Source: Chamaecrista fasciculata (lineage: Eukaryota; Streptophyta; Magnoliopsida; Fabales; Fabaceae). From it: DNA of 64,000 bases. Below are positions 24,654 to 35,321 of the stretch, one piece after another. The position numbers and the translations under genes were made by a program. The notes under the pieces were generated by a model. That model did not search any database. It saw nothing but the letters and a program-made list of their open reading frames with translations, and was not told the DNA's origin. Location of the stretch: NCBI GenBank assembly GCA_003254925.1, contig QANZ01018688.1:84355-148354 (forward strand), written 5' to 3'. Position 1 is the first letter of the stretch; each line of letters starts with the position of its first letter.

Positions 24654-25632
24654 TAAGGGTGAGTGCGGGTAGAGGGAAAATCCCAACCCAACCTGCACAT
24701 CAATCTGCAGGTTGGGTTGGGTTGGGTTTTGCAATTTTTAAATTTCAGCTGAAACCAACCCAACCTGCGGGCCTTCGTGTTGGGTAGGGTTACGCACGGG
24801 CTGAGTCTCCTTTTTTTTTTTAAAGAAGATGCATGAATTGGCAGCACTGGAATTCTGCAATCTACAATCCTTGAAATTAAAATTCTACATAGAAAAACTT
24901 CATAATCTGCGATCTAGTATCTACATCACGTTAAATAAAGCTTCATTTTAGGAATTTTCAGAAGGTAGAAATAAAAAAGTATTCAATTTCATGGAAAATA
25001 CATCATTCTAGATATACAAATTCAAAAAGGAAAAAAAAACAGAGAAAAATGATGAAAATAGAAGATAATTTTTTTTGTCAATGAAAATAGAAGGTAATGA
25101 AGGTGGTGCTTAATTAACAATAACCATAGTTCAAGATGATAGTGATTTACAGTGTATGTATGGTTTCATGGACCAAAAATCTCTATGGATTCGACGTCGG
25201 AGCCTCCGCAACAGCAACCCGAAAACCCAAACGACTTCGATGACTCTTCGTTGAGAGAGAAAGTTGACTTATCTTCGGCGGCAACGATGGGCGACGACGA
25301 TCGATTGGGCAAGAGATGGAGGATCGGAGACACGATTTTGTGGTGGTGGTTGAGTGTGGTGGCCAACTGTTCTTAGGGTTTGAAGGGGAGAAGAGGAACG
25401 AGTGAGAGTGATAGCGTGTGGATTCCAGAAAGAAAGTGCTTAGGTTAAAATTAGGGCAAAGTAAGAGTGAGATACTTACTATATTGAAATTAATACAAGA
25501 AAAAAATATATATTTATATATATTATATATGCGGGCTCGCGGGTTGCGTTGGGTTCTCAATCCCTAAACCCGCAACCCAACCCACATACGTGCGGGCTGA
25601 AATTTTTTGTACCAAACCAACCCGCGGGCTGA
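24654..25632. mobile_element. hAT-like element, copy 1 (right end deleted)
   Basis: Starts TAAGGGTGAGTGCGGG after ACTAAAAC and shares its whole length with the complete element at 56893. The right terminus is missing: GCGGGCTGAAATAAG joins directly to flanking DNA. It carries an open plus frame at 25185 (MDSTSEPPQQQPENPN..., about 60 residues). The minus strand of the same segment reads like a plant leader (AAACCCTAAG, CCCTAATTTTAACC), so the coding strand is unresolved. Confidence 0.7.
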
Positions 25633-26455
25633 AATAAGTTTCTATAATTTATAGTTATATCTAATAGGAAAAAACTTAAATATTGATTAAGAAATTTTGA
25701 TTTTAAATATAAATTGATTTATATTTATTTTTTATATAGAGGGGGCGTTTTCTTTTTCTTTTCTTTTTTTTTCCTTTTATGGCTACAATATATTTTTCAC
25801 CTAGAGCTGTCAAAATGGACCAGTTCGGTCCAGCCCAAATCCACTTTGGCGCGTTGATATAAGGGCTATGCTTGCTTGACCCATTTTAAAAATGGGTTGA
25901 ATTTCTTTTATGTTCTAACATAGTCGGCCCATGACGAGTTCAGGGCTAGCCTGCAAAGCCTCATAATTTGTTTTTTTTAAATTGACAAATATATAATGTA
26001 AAATAAAATTACACTTTATACAAAAAATAAATGTCATATAATTAATAATAATAAAATTTTAATCAAAATAACGGTGATAATTCGTGCTAGAAAATAATAA
26101 ACAATTTTGTTAGCAGTTAACACTATGTCATATGAACTAACAAATAGAAAATAATAAAAATTATAATAAAAATACTTTCGGAGTACAACTAAAAATAACT
26201 GCATATACTTTGGGGGTACCAATAATATTTTTTCCAAATTATCAAATATAAAAGTTATGTATTAATTAATAAGTTTAATTTTTGAAATAGAATAAAATAC
26301 AATAACAGATTGTGCATTGTGGTGTTTAGTTGTAGAGAAACCAAAACAATGGGCAAAATGGGTTCAATATATCTTACAACCTATATATATCTACTGGAAG
26401 ATTTATTGCAAATCCCTTTATGATAGCTAGGGTTCAAATCAAATAGACCCTTAGG
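25633..26455. other. Intergenic block between MBD1 and HSF-A
   Basis: No gene. Conserved in order at 46148-46966, and in part at 32725-33000 and 59920-60465. Contains a GC-richer patch starting TAGAGCTGTCAAAATGGACC at 25803, a transposon-end-like motif. Confidence 0.5.
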
Positions 26456-27705
26456 TTACACTTGCCATCCCTTGCTCTTCTTGTTCTTACTGCAAATTCT
26501 CTGTACGTTTTGGTGCTTCTTTTTTGTGTTGTCTAGCCTCACCTCCACATTCTTCAAATCCTCACTTGACTTTCATTGTTGTTGCCTCAGCTTCGCAATA
26601 TGTCTGCCACTATCATCCTTTGGTCTCTCATTAATCTGTCAACCTCCTCTTCCGATCCCACAACATTATTATTGTTATTTCTAATCCACCTCCTTATGCT
26701 CTTCAATAGTTTCCTCTTCCCTCCCAAAAACCCTTCGTTTGCGAATTTCCATCGATCTGGATAAACTTCTTTGAAACCCTGCAACCCAATCAAGTCACAA
26801 ACATGAACCACTGGTGAATCTCTTCAACAAAGGAGGCTTAAATTAATGGGTAAATTACATATAAGGTGCCTAGGGTTTGGGGTATTTTGAGATCGGGTCC
26901 TTGTGGCTTGAAAAGTGGCAATTTGGGGGCCTGAGGTTTGCTCCGTTAGCAAAAAAGGGTCCTCCATCCAAAATTTAACGGAAATTTGAGCTAAAATACC
27001 ATTTTAAGACCCTAACAATTAATTTTCTATGCATTTGATTCCTTGTTTCTATGAGGGAGGGATTTTGATGCAAAAATAGAAAAATTTTTAGAACTTTCAC
27101 TTTGGCTATTGAAGAAATGGTAAAAAATAATTGCAAAAGGGTCCTTCAAATTATGTCAAATCAGAATTTTTTTCAATAACTAGAGTAAAAGTTCTTAAAA
27201 ATTTTATGTTTTTGCATCAAATTCTCCCCCTCATAGAACGAAGGAGTCATCAAATGCATAGAATATTAATAGTCAGAATCTTAAAATGTTATTTTAGCCT
27301 AGATTTCTGTTAATTTTTTTGACAGAGAGCCCTTTTATGCTAACAGAGCAAATCTCAGACCCTAAATAGCCACTTTTCAAACCACAGAACCTTGTGTGTA
27401 ATTTACCTTATTACAAATTATTCGAAACACCCAAAAATGACCAAATATTGTTGAAAGATGATGCATGCAGAGGTACTTACATACTGTGCTTGAAGTAGCG
27501 AGGAAGAATGGTGTTGCAGAAGCTGTGAGGGTTCCACACAATGAAGCTATTACGAGCAGTGCTCCATGAAACAAATGGAGGTAGAGGTGGACCCATCTCA
27601 TGAAGTCCTTCCATGGGATGAGGAGGAGGTAAGCTTGAAGATGATGAACCAGATCGATGCACATGTTGTGGTTTCTTCTTTTACTATAATTCCCTTCATC
27701 TTCAT
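26456..27705 (-). pseudogene. HSF-A: broken heat stress transcription factor
   Basis: Exon 1 is 27481-27705; exon 2 is 26456-26778. Exon 1 shows [10 protein letters not shown] and [18 protein letters not shown] but has a 4-base insertion (GATC) early, an in-frame loss of 16 codons of the DNA-binding domain, and loss of the end of helix 3 (FVRQLN). Exon 2 keeps [20 protein letters not shown] and the start of the coiled coil. It then shifts frame after VADI and contains later stops. Closest relative in the window is HSF-C (shared NNNNNVVG). Not expected to give a working factor. Confidence 0.88.
26848..27407. mobile_element. GGGTAAATTACATATAAGG foldback element in the HSF-A intron
   Basis: Ends GGGTAAATTACAT and GTGTAATTTACC are inverted; inner arms share GGTTTGGGGTATTTTGAGA and CCGTTAGCA wording. 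Found at the same intron site in HSF-B (33773-34363) and HSF-C (47434-47988), so it entered the intron before the HSF copies split. Confidence 0.75.
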
Positions 27706-27815
27706 ACCAATTTGAGTTATACAATCTTATTGAACTCACTTTTTATCAATATAAAGAAGGATTAAATGGATGATGATAAACGTACATATAATAGCAAGTA
27801 AAAATGACCTAATAT

Positions 27816-28811
27816 CATAGTGCAAAAAATCGGACCGGCCATTGACCCGGTGAAAGGCTCGGGTCACTGGTTCAATGGTTCAACCGTTGGGTCATTGGTT
27901 CAGCCGGTTGAGCCGGTTTACTTTAAAAATACATTTTTAAATATACATATTCATCAAATACACATTAATATCTTACAATAATTTAAATATAAAATAAAAA
28001 TTAAACATAACCATACTTATTTACTAAATATTTACTTTTATCCATGAAAATTATTTATTTTTAAAGTAATCTTTGTTTGATGTTAAAAATAATTTTTATT
28101 GAAAAATGTAATCATATTACTGTTGAATCTTAAAAATAAATATTTTCTAAGTGAATATCAATTAAATATTTGATTTTAGTATAATTTCAATTAAATGCTA
28201 GAGATATCTTTATTAAAAAAATATAACCATATCAAATCTGAAAAGTCAAAACCCTAAATCTAATTGCCTGCTGATTTGTTTGTTTGTTTGGCCTTCGAGC
28301 CTTCTTTTTGGGCCCAAAACCAACCCTAAACCTAAGAGTCTCTATTCTCTGCTTACTTTTCCTCTAGCCGCCATTTCTCTCTCACTTTTCTCAATGTTTC
28401 TCTCAAATTTCAATTCACAGCATCGTCGCACCAATCTTCCCCAAAGAATGAAATTGTTGATTGAGATCTGAAGTGCATCGTCCTTCTACTCCATTTTGTT
28501 TGCAGTTTTTCTTTTTTAAAGATGTGTTCTCGTCGTCTCAGTGTGATAGATCTTCATTTTTGTCGTCGCTGTGCAACAGATCTGCCATCACAAATCTTCT
28601 TTCTTCTCCTTCTTTCATGATTTTCCTTTGTTGAAAAAACCGGGCGGGTCATCTATGGTTCGGCGGTTCTTGATTAAAACCGCCGGGTTGACTCAGACTC
28701 TCACCGGTTCGCTTGTAAAACGGTTTAGGAAGCTCACTCGGACCGGACTGATGCCCGGGTCGCCGGTTTCCGATCTGACTCGGCTGGTCCGGTCCGGGTT
28801 TTAATACTTTG
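27816..28811. mobile_element. 996-bp hAT-like element with 8-bp target duplication
   Basis: Flanks 27808-27815 and 28812-28819 are both CCTAATAT. The undisturbed site is present in the paralogous unit near 34803 (GACCTAATATAATG). Ends are CATAGTGCAAAAAATCGGACC (first 20 bases used for matching) and, inverted, CAAAGTATTAAAACCCGGACC (likewise), followed by GGCCGG/CCGGTT-rich arms. The interior (28240-28620) is pyrimidine-rich like a captured leader. No transposase. Confidence 0.85.
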
Positions 28812-29537
28812 CCTAATATAATGATAGAAAATGAATGGTTTTAAGTAAAGGGTACAATATAATATAAAATATTGATGGTGTAACTTCACAAAAGTTGATG
28901 GCTTCTCATACCATTCTAGCTAGTGCTTCATATTTTCCCATCCAAGTGCATATATTATTAGAATTTAAACAAATATATAGGATAATAGAGAATTACATTT
29001 AAAGTTTTCTAGATGAAAAAAAGATAGAATATAAGAGTAAATTAAGCTCGGTCTCTCAAAGTTTAAAATACATATTTTAATCTCTGAAAGATTTAAACAA
29101 CATGCCTTTTAGTCTTTTTTATGGACTAAGGATCGAGTATACCGTTTGGTTCTTTTCGGGGCTAATTAAAGAGTATTCTTTTTGGAATTTTTAGGAATTA
29201 AAATTTATATTTCAATCTTTTAAAGATTAAATTGTCAATTTAGACCCTTGTCAATTCCTTTGAGTTTTATTCTTCTCAACATACTACCCAGGCAGGATAC
29301 CTAACTCCAATTTGATGAATCGACTAACACTGAACGTACTACCCAGGTAGGATACTTAATTCCAATTTGATGAATCGACTAATACTAATCCGGTACATTT
29401 TATGCATTCATAGGTGTACGTTCATTATAATAATACATTATATTTCAAAGACGTTGAGTTGTTAGTTTACTAAAAAATATAAAGTAAATATGTCAGACAT
29501 GCATTATATTCAAATTGTAAAATTCCACATAGCTCAC

Positions 29538-31008
29538 TCATCAGGATCATCTTTAGGAATAACAAGAGCTTCAGAATTTGACGCTTGTGATTTCTGATAA
29601 TTCCAATAGAATACCACATATAAATATATAATAATGCATTATAGAGTGTCTATATATAAGACATTTGATAGGGATTTAAATGCATAATAGAGCTTTTCAA
29701 TTCGATTAAAGAGTAAACTAACACAACTTTGATTTCTAAATTGAAATGCATAATTTAATCACTACAAAATCCAAACGATATATTTTTTAACTTTTTTTTT
29801 TTATAGATTAAATAGTATACCGTTTAGTTCTTTCAAAGACTAAAAAGTATACCATTTGATCTTTTAAGGAAAATACTTATTAGGTAAAGTTCCCTTTACC
29901 TCTTAATTTCCAAACAAACCCGAAATGTTCTATATATATATTTCAATGTGAGAGTTATAGATGCAAGAAAGTGTTAGCTTTAAAATGGAATGAAATCTTA
30001 AACATAAATTAGATCTAGACAACACCAAATGAAGATTCAAATGTGGAGAAAAAAATAGAAGAAACGAAAGAACTAAGTAGCTAGAAAAAATATAGATATA
30101 TATATATACATATATATATATATATGTATATATATGTGTATATATATATATATATATATCTTATTCCTTGAGGTAGAATCACTACCCTCACCTAGATAAT
30201 CATCGCCTTGTGCACGTAAGGCTGGTATGAAAACTTCATCAACGACTTCGATTTTAGGTTCCTGCATACAATTAATCATTTGCATTAGAGACATATTAAA
30301 TTGATTAGATGATAAAAAAATTTTAAAAAAATTTTCTTGAATCATCAATCAAGCCCAAAAATTTGGCCCACATATTGAAATAAAACGATTGCTTTTATAA
30401 ACTAAAGAGGAACATGAAGAGCAACACTCAAACTAGATGAAACTCCTATAACAAATGTGGTTGCGAATTGCAGTTGCAGTTACAAATGTGGTCATTGTGA
30501 CTATTGCAATATAGGTTGCGGGTGTTATCGTTGACGTCGGATGCGGTTGCGACCATCACCGCAACAATAATATTGCAATCTCAATTACTATTGCAAACCA
30601 CAATTTGCATCCCTAAAATTAGGTGAAGGTCGAAGCTTGAACACTAATCATTCTATATGATTTTGTTTAGATGGTTGCAAAAATCAAAGGATCAATGAGA
30701 GAAGACTAACCCTTAGATTGATTTCAAATGGGAATTAATTAAATAGATTTCAAAAAGTTGAAGAGTGAAATGGGAAAAGAAATAGGGACTATGTATAGAT
30801 CGTAGTACGAGTACAACAAGAAATTATGTGGTTGCAAATTGCAATTGCAGTTGCAAATGCGACTGTGTGTGTTGCAATATAGGTTGCAGTTGTACGTGGC
30901 CACCACCGCAACAGCAATATTGTAATCACAACTGCGATTGCAAACTGCAATTTGAAAACCTAAAATCAGTTGAATGTCGAAGCTTGAACACTAATCAGTA
31001 CATACCAT
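29538..31008 (-). pseudogene. MBD 5' half (unit 2), upstream of HSF-A
   Basis: The start-codon exon is kept (ATG 31006-31008, ATG|GTATG). The acidic exon (about 30161-30262, EPKIEVVDEVFIPALR...) is open, but its donor reads AAG|ATATAT instead of GT. The decapeptide exon (29538-29593, one IPKDDP unit) has 56 bases, out of phase. No MBD-domain exon follows; a hAT element and HSF-A do. The (TA)n run at about 30095-30165 probably arose beside the lost donor. Confidence 0.8.
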
Positions 31009-31747
31009 GAGGATTGACTTGAGGTTGATTTTGGGACCTAATTCTTCCAAGTATGGTTGAGTTATGACTTGTGACTTGTGGATTCCGAGCTTGAGAACCA
31101 CACTACCAATGAGTATATAGAGATGAAAAAAATGAGTAAGAGAGACTTAAATCTAAATCTGGTCAGAAGCGAGTAGCTAATTAAACATTAGATGAAGATT
31201 TATGAGCAAGAATTCAAGATTATCTGAAAGAAAAGAACAAAATGAGAGAAAACAATATAGAGTTGAAGCTCTTAAGATGAAGTGATGACCAAGACCAAAT
31301 GATGTAATAAATAGTGTGAGAAACAAAAACTAATAATGCGTCAACAAATTTGTTTGTCTTCTATCACTCAGTCTGCTATAGAATCTATGCCATTTGCCCC
31401 AACGGAAACATAAGGTCAGTTAGTAACTTAATACTTTGCTTTAGTTTCTTCTTTGGCTTTATCTCCTTTTGTCAAAACATTTATTTCATTCATTGAATCT
31501 TTTCCTTATGTAGAATAATCATGAATTTAGTAGAATGATCTAGAATATTTATTTATTTTTAATTTCAATATTAATATAATTTTCTAGTAACTATATTATC
31601 TTTTTAAGCATGCATTTATTATGTTTTACCTATTCAAATTAAAATTTAATTGTTGGACTTTGGGGCTCGGATATGTCGTTATGGGGGAGTCCGTTCGGGT
31701 CATTAATTGACCCATTAAAAAGATCTCAGAGAGAGAAGTAAAATAAC

Positions 31748-31755
31748 ACTAGAAC
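31748..31755. other. Empty insertion site of the TAGGGGTGAGC hAT element
   Basis: ACTAGAAC occurs once here, where the other units carry a ~1-kb hAT insertion between ACTAAAAC and ACTAGAAC. Flanking sequence on both sides aligns with 56860-56892 and 57940-58080. Confidence 0.85.
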
Positions 31756-33215
31756 TACCTAAATTAAAGGCTGGACGCGCCCCATCACTCAAAGAGAGGG
31801 TGACGCACTAGCATTGTGTGTCGTGGCCCACAAGAAGGCATGCGCTACTGGCACAACACAGGGCTCTGACATATGACATTTTCTAAGTTCAACATTGGAT
31901 GATTTTGATTTTTGAGCTCTCTCCTTCTCCAATAAATAAGAGTACTACTTCCCCACCATTTCTATTCTAAAAAAAGAAAAAAATCATGACTTACGATGGT
32001 CATGAGGAGTAAGCTCCTTGTTGGAAATATTCTCACTAATATTTTTCTTCTGTCTCCCTTGGAGGTCTTGTGGACATTATATTTATCTTTTGAAGATAAA
32101 TACCTTACCGCATAATGGATATTGGAGAAGAACTAGCGAGGACGTCCAAATTTATAACTTATGTTTTATGTCAGCACTTTCTGTTAAATGCTAATGGAAG
32201 TAAGCCACATTGTTCCTTTGTGTTCATGGCAAAAAGCACAAGGTACCAAAGTGACACGTTTTATCTCTCAATGTATCTAAGTGGAATTGGGCCAAACTAA
32301 ATGGTACCAAAATATAATTTATCCTTATAATTATTTATTTTAGAACAATCTCTAAATTTGAATTCCTTGGACACACTTATGTGAGTGTGAGAAAGACCAA
32401 AACTCTTGATATTTCATCAATATATGTTTCTTTAATACTTCAATTGATCTAAGTTGTAGGGTAATTTATTGTGAGTATTCCATGAAAACATAGTCAATTA
32501 AAAAAAAAAAAGATTAATGTATTTTTTTGGGTCTCTAAATATAGTGTAACAATTAGTTTGTCCCAAAATTTTCTTGATGCAGTTGAATTTCGGCCCTGAA
32601 TTTAATGTTACTCTAACGAATAACTCCGTCAATAAAATAAAAATGTTGGATTTATGTGGCATTTGAATATCTTTAACAGTTGAGATGACATACTATTCTT
32701 CACTTGGACTATAATGAAAAAAGAAATAAGTTTCTATAATTTATAGTTATATCTAATAGGAAAAAACTTAAATAATGATTAAGAAATTTTGATTTTAAAT
32801 ATATATATTGATTTATTTTTATTTTTTATATAGTGGGGGAGTTTTTTTTTCCTTTTATGGCTACAATATATACCCGCTTTGGCTCGTTAATATCAAGGCT
32901 AGGCTGGATTGACCCATTTTAAAAATAGGTTGAAGTTCTTCTAACCTAATCCGGCCATGAACGGGTTCAGGGCTAGCCCGCAGAGCCTCATAATTCTTTT
33001 TTTCTTTTTAAAAAAGGTTGACAAATATATTTTCCATGGTCAAAACGGTGATTCTCATAATGTAACCTAACGGTCCTCAAATGTTATAAATAGTCATGAT
33101 GTTTTTTGATTGAAGACATGACATCTCTAAAAATGAGAAGTGAAAGGAGAATGACAGACAAAAATGGAAAAGCAAGGCGACCACCATGGCAGAATGAGAA
33201 GTGATGATAGCTAGG
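31756..33215. other. Intergenic block between unit 2 and HSF-B
   Basis: No gene. Colinear with 38779-40150 and 57948-60465 (CTGGACGCG ... AAGGTACCAAAGTGACAC ... AATAACTCCGTCAATAAAAT). The right part has GGGTTGAAG/CGGGTTC-type repeat wording. The last ~200 bases before HSF-B are unique here. Confidence 0.6.
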
Positions 33216-34732
33216 TTACACTTTCCATCCCTTGCTCTTCTTGTTCTTGACGTGCTCATCAACTATCCTCTGCATGTTCTGGTCAAGCTGTTGCGCCAAA
33301 GATGGGTTGGTGAGAACTTTTCTTAGGCAACTCATCATGTTTTGGTGTTTCTTTTCTGAGTTGTCTAGCCTCACCTCCACATTCTTCATATCCTCACTTG
33401 ACTTTCTCTGTTGTTGCCTCAGCTTCACAATGTCTTTCACCATCACTCTTTGGTCTCTCTTTAATCCGTCAACCTCCTCTTCCAATCCATACTCTCCCAC
33501 TTCACCATCCACAGCATTATCGGTATTTTTGATCTTCCTCCTTATGTTCTTTAATAGCTGCCTCTGCCCTCCCAAAAACCCTTCGTTTGCGAATTCGAAA
33601 CGATCGGGATCAACTTTTTTGAAACCCTGCAAGCCACAAACATGAACCACAAACATGCAAATCAACTCTCAATGAATTGATCCACTGAAATTCAGTTCTT
33701 CAACTCAACTTGCATTACCAACAAATTGATGTTCCAATCAAATTCCTAAAAACAGAGGAGACTTAAATTAAAGGGTAAATTACATATAAGGTCCTTGTGG
33801 TTTGGGGTATTTTGAGATCAGGTCCCTGTGATATGAAAAGTGGCAGTTTGGGGGACTATGGTTTGTTCCGTTAGCAGAAAAGGACCCTCCATCCAAAATT
33901 TAACAGAAATTTGGGCTAAAATGTAATTTTAAGACCCTAACTATTAACTTTCTATGTATTTGACTCCTTGTTTTTATGATGGAGGGATTTTGATGCAAAA
34001 ATAGAAAATTTTCGGGGACTTTTACTTTGGCTAATGAAAAAATGGTTGAATATAATTGTAAAAGGATCCCTCGAATTTTGTCAAATCAGATAATTTTTCA
34101 ATAGCTAGAGTGAAAGTTCCCGAAAATTTTCTGTTTTTGCATCAAAGTCTCTCCCTCATAGAAACAAGAAGTCAAATTCATAGAAAGTTAATAGTAAGGG
34201 TCTTAAAATGTCATTTTAGCCTAAATTTCTGTTAATTTTTGGACAGAGAGCCCATTTATGCTAACAGAGCAAACCTTAGCCCCCCAAATTACCACTGCAC
34301 AAAACCACAAAGACCCAATCTCAAAATATGCCAAACCACAGGGACCTTCTGTGAAATTTACCCTATTACAAATTATTCGAAACACGAAATGAACAAATGT
34401 TGAAAGATGATGCATGCAGAGGTACTTACATATAAGTTGAGTTGGCGAACGAAGCTGGAGAAATTATTGTGCTTGAAGTAGCGAGGAAGAATGGTGTTGC
34501 AGAAGCTGTGAAGGTTCCACACAATGAAGCTATTACGAGCAATGCTCCATGAAACAATGGGATCCGTGGATGGATCTTCCACCATATCGTAGGTCTTGGT
34601 AACAAATGGAGGTGGAGGTGGACCCATCTCATGAACTCCTTCCATGGGATGAGGAGGAGGTATGTTTGAAGATGATGAACCAGATGCACATGTTGTGGTT
34701 TCTTCTTTTACTATATTTCCCTTCATCTTCAT
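33216..34732 (-). CDS. HSF-B: heat stress transcription factor, class-A-like, lacking an activation domain
   Basis: Exon 1 34430-34732 (101 residues), exon 2 33216-33626 (136 residues + stop): 237 residues, phase-0 GT/AG intron at the conserved HSF site, between RQLNLY and [10 protein letters not shown]. The DNA-binding domain runs from about residue 42 ([10 protein letters not shown]) to about 135 (LLKNIRR), including the recognition-helix region FSSFVRQLN. The coiled-coil HR-A/B (about residues 150-220) has the longer linker of class A. The protein stops soon after HR-B ([10 protein letters not shown]), so the AHA activation motifs and export signal of HSFA2/A6-like proteins (usually over 340 residues) are missing. 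HSFs trimerise and bind nGAAn heat-shock elements. This form could bind without activating, which is inference. The ATG lies about 12 bases inside the junction with MBD intron sequence, so its own promoter is not visible. Confidence 0.85.
33773..34363. mobile_element. GGGTAAATTACA foldback element in the HSF-B intron
   Basis: Ends GGGTAAATTACAT and GAAATTTACCC are inverted, with long imperfect arms. It fills most of the 803-bp intron. No clear 9-bp duplication remains. Confidence 0.75.
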
Positions 34733-35321
34733 ACCAATTTGAGTTATATAATCTTATTGAACTCACTTTTAATTTCATCAATATAAATAGCAAGTAAAAA
34801 TGACCTAATATAATGATAGAAAATGAATGGTTTTAAGTAAAAATTACAATATAATATGAAATATTGATGGTGTAACTTCACAAAAGTTGATGGCTCCTCA
34901 TACCATTCTAGCTAGTGCTTCATATCTTTCCATCCAAGTGCATATATTATTAGAATATATAAACATATATATAGGATAATAGAGAATTGCATTTAAAGTT
35001 TTCTATATGAAAATATAAGAGAAAATTAATAGCTCAGTCTCTGAAAGTTTAAATACACAGTTTAGTCTGAAATATTTAAATAGTATACCTTTTAGTCCTT
35101 TTGATGGGCTATAGATCGAGTATACATTTGGTTCTTTTCGGGACTACAGAGTACTCGATTTGGAAATTTTAGGAACTAAAATATATATTTCAATCTTTTA
35201 AAGACTGAATTGTTAATTTAATAATTTTTCAGAGACCCCGAGTTGTTAGTTTACTCAAAAATATAAAGTATATATGCCAGACATGCATTAGATTCAAATT
35301 GTAAAATTCCACATAGCTCAC

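Larger units (their letters stand above)
19912..27770. repeat. Duplicated block 1 (MBD1 + hAT + HSF-A)
   Basis: Colinear with 40172-48147 over about 8 kb, introns and intergenic DNA included, at high identity by eye. Both copies lack the decapeptide-repeat exon and both lack the right end of the hAT element plus roughly 1 kb beside it, which the other units keep. These shared losses mark the two blocks as sister duplicates. Offset about 20.26 kb. Confidence 0.85.

Noticed and set aside
28571..28804. 77-codon plus frame rich in Arg/Thr/Gly
   Set aside because: Translation of the GGTTCG/CCGGTT-rich arm of the hAT-like element.
33232..33645. 137-codon plus frame
   Set aside because: Antisense shadow of HSF-B exon 2.
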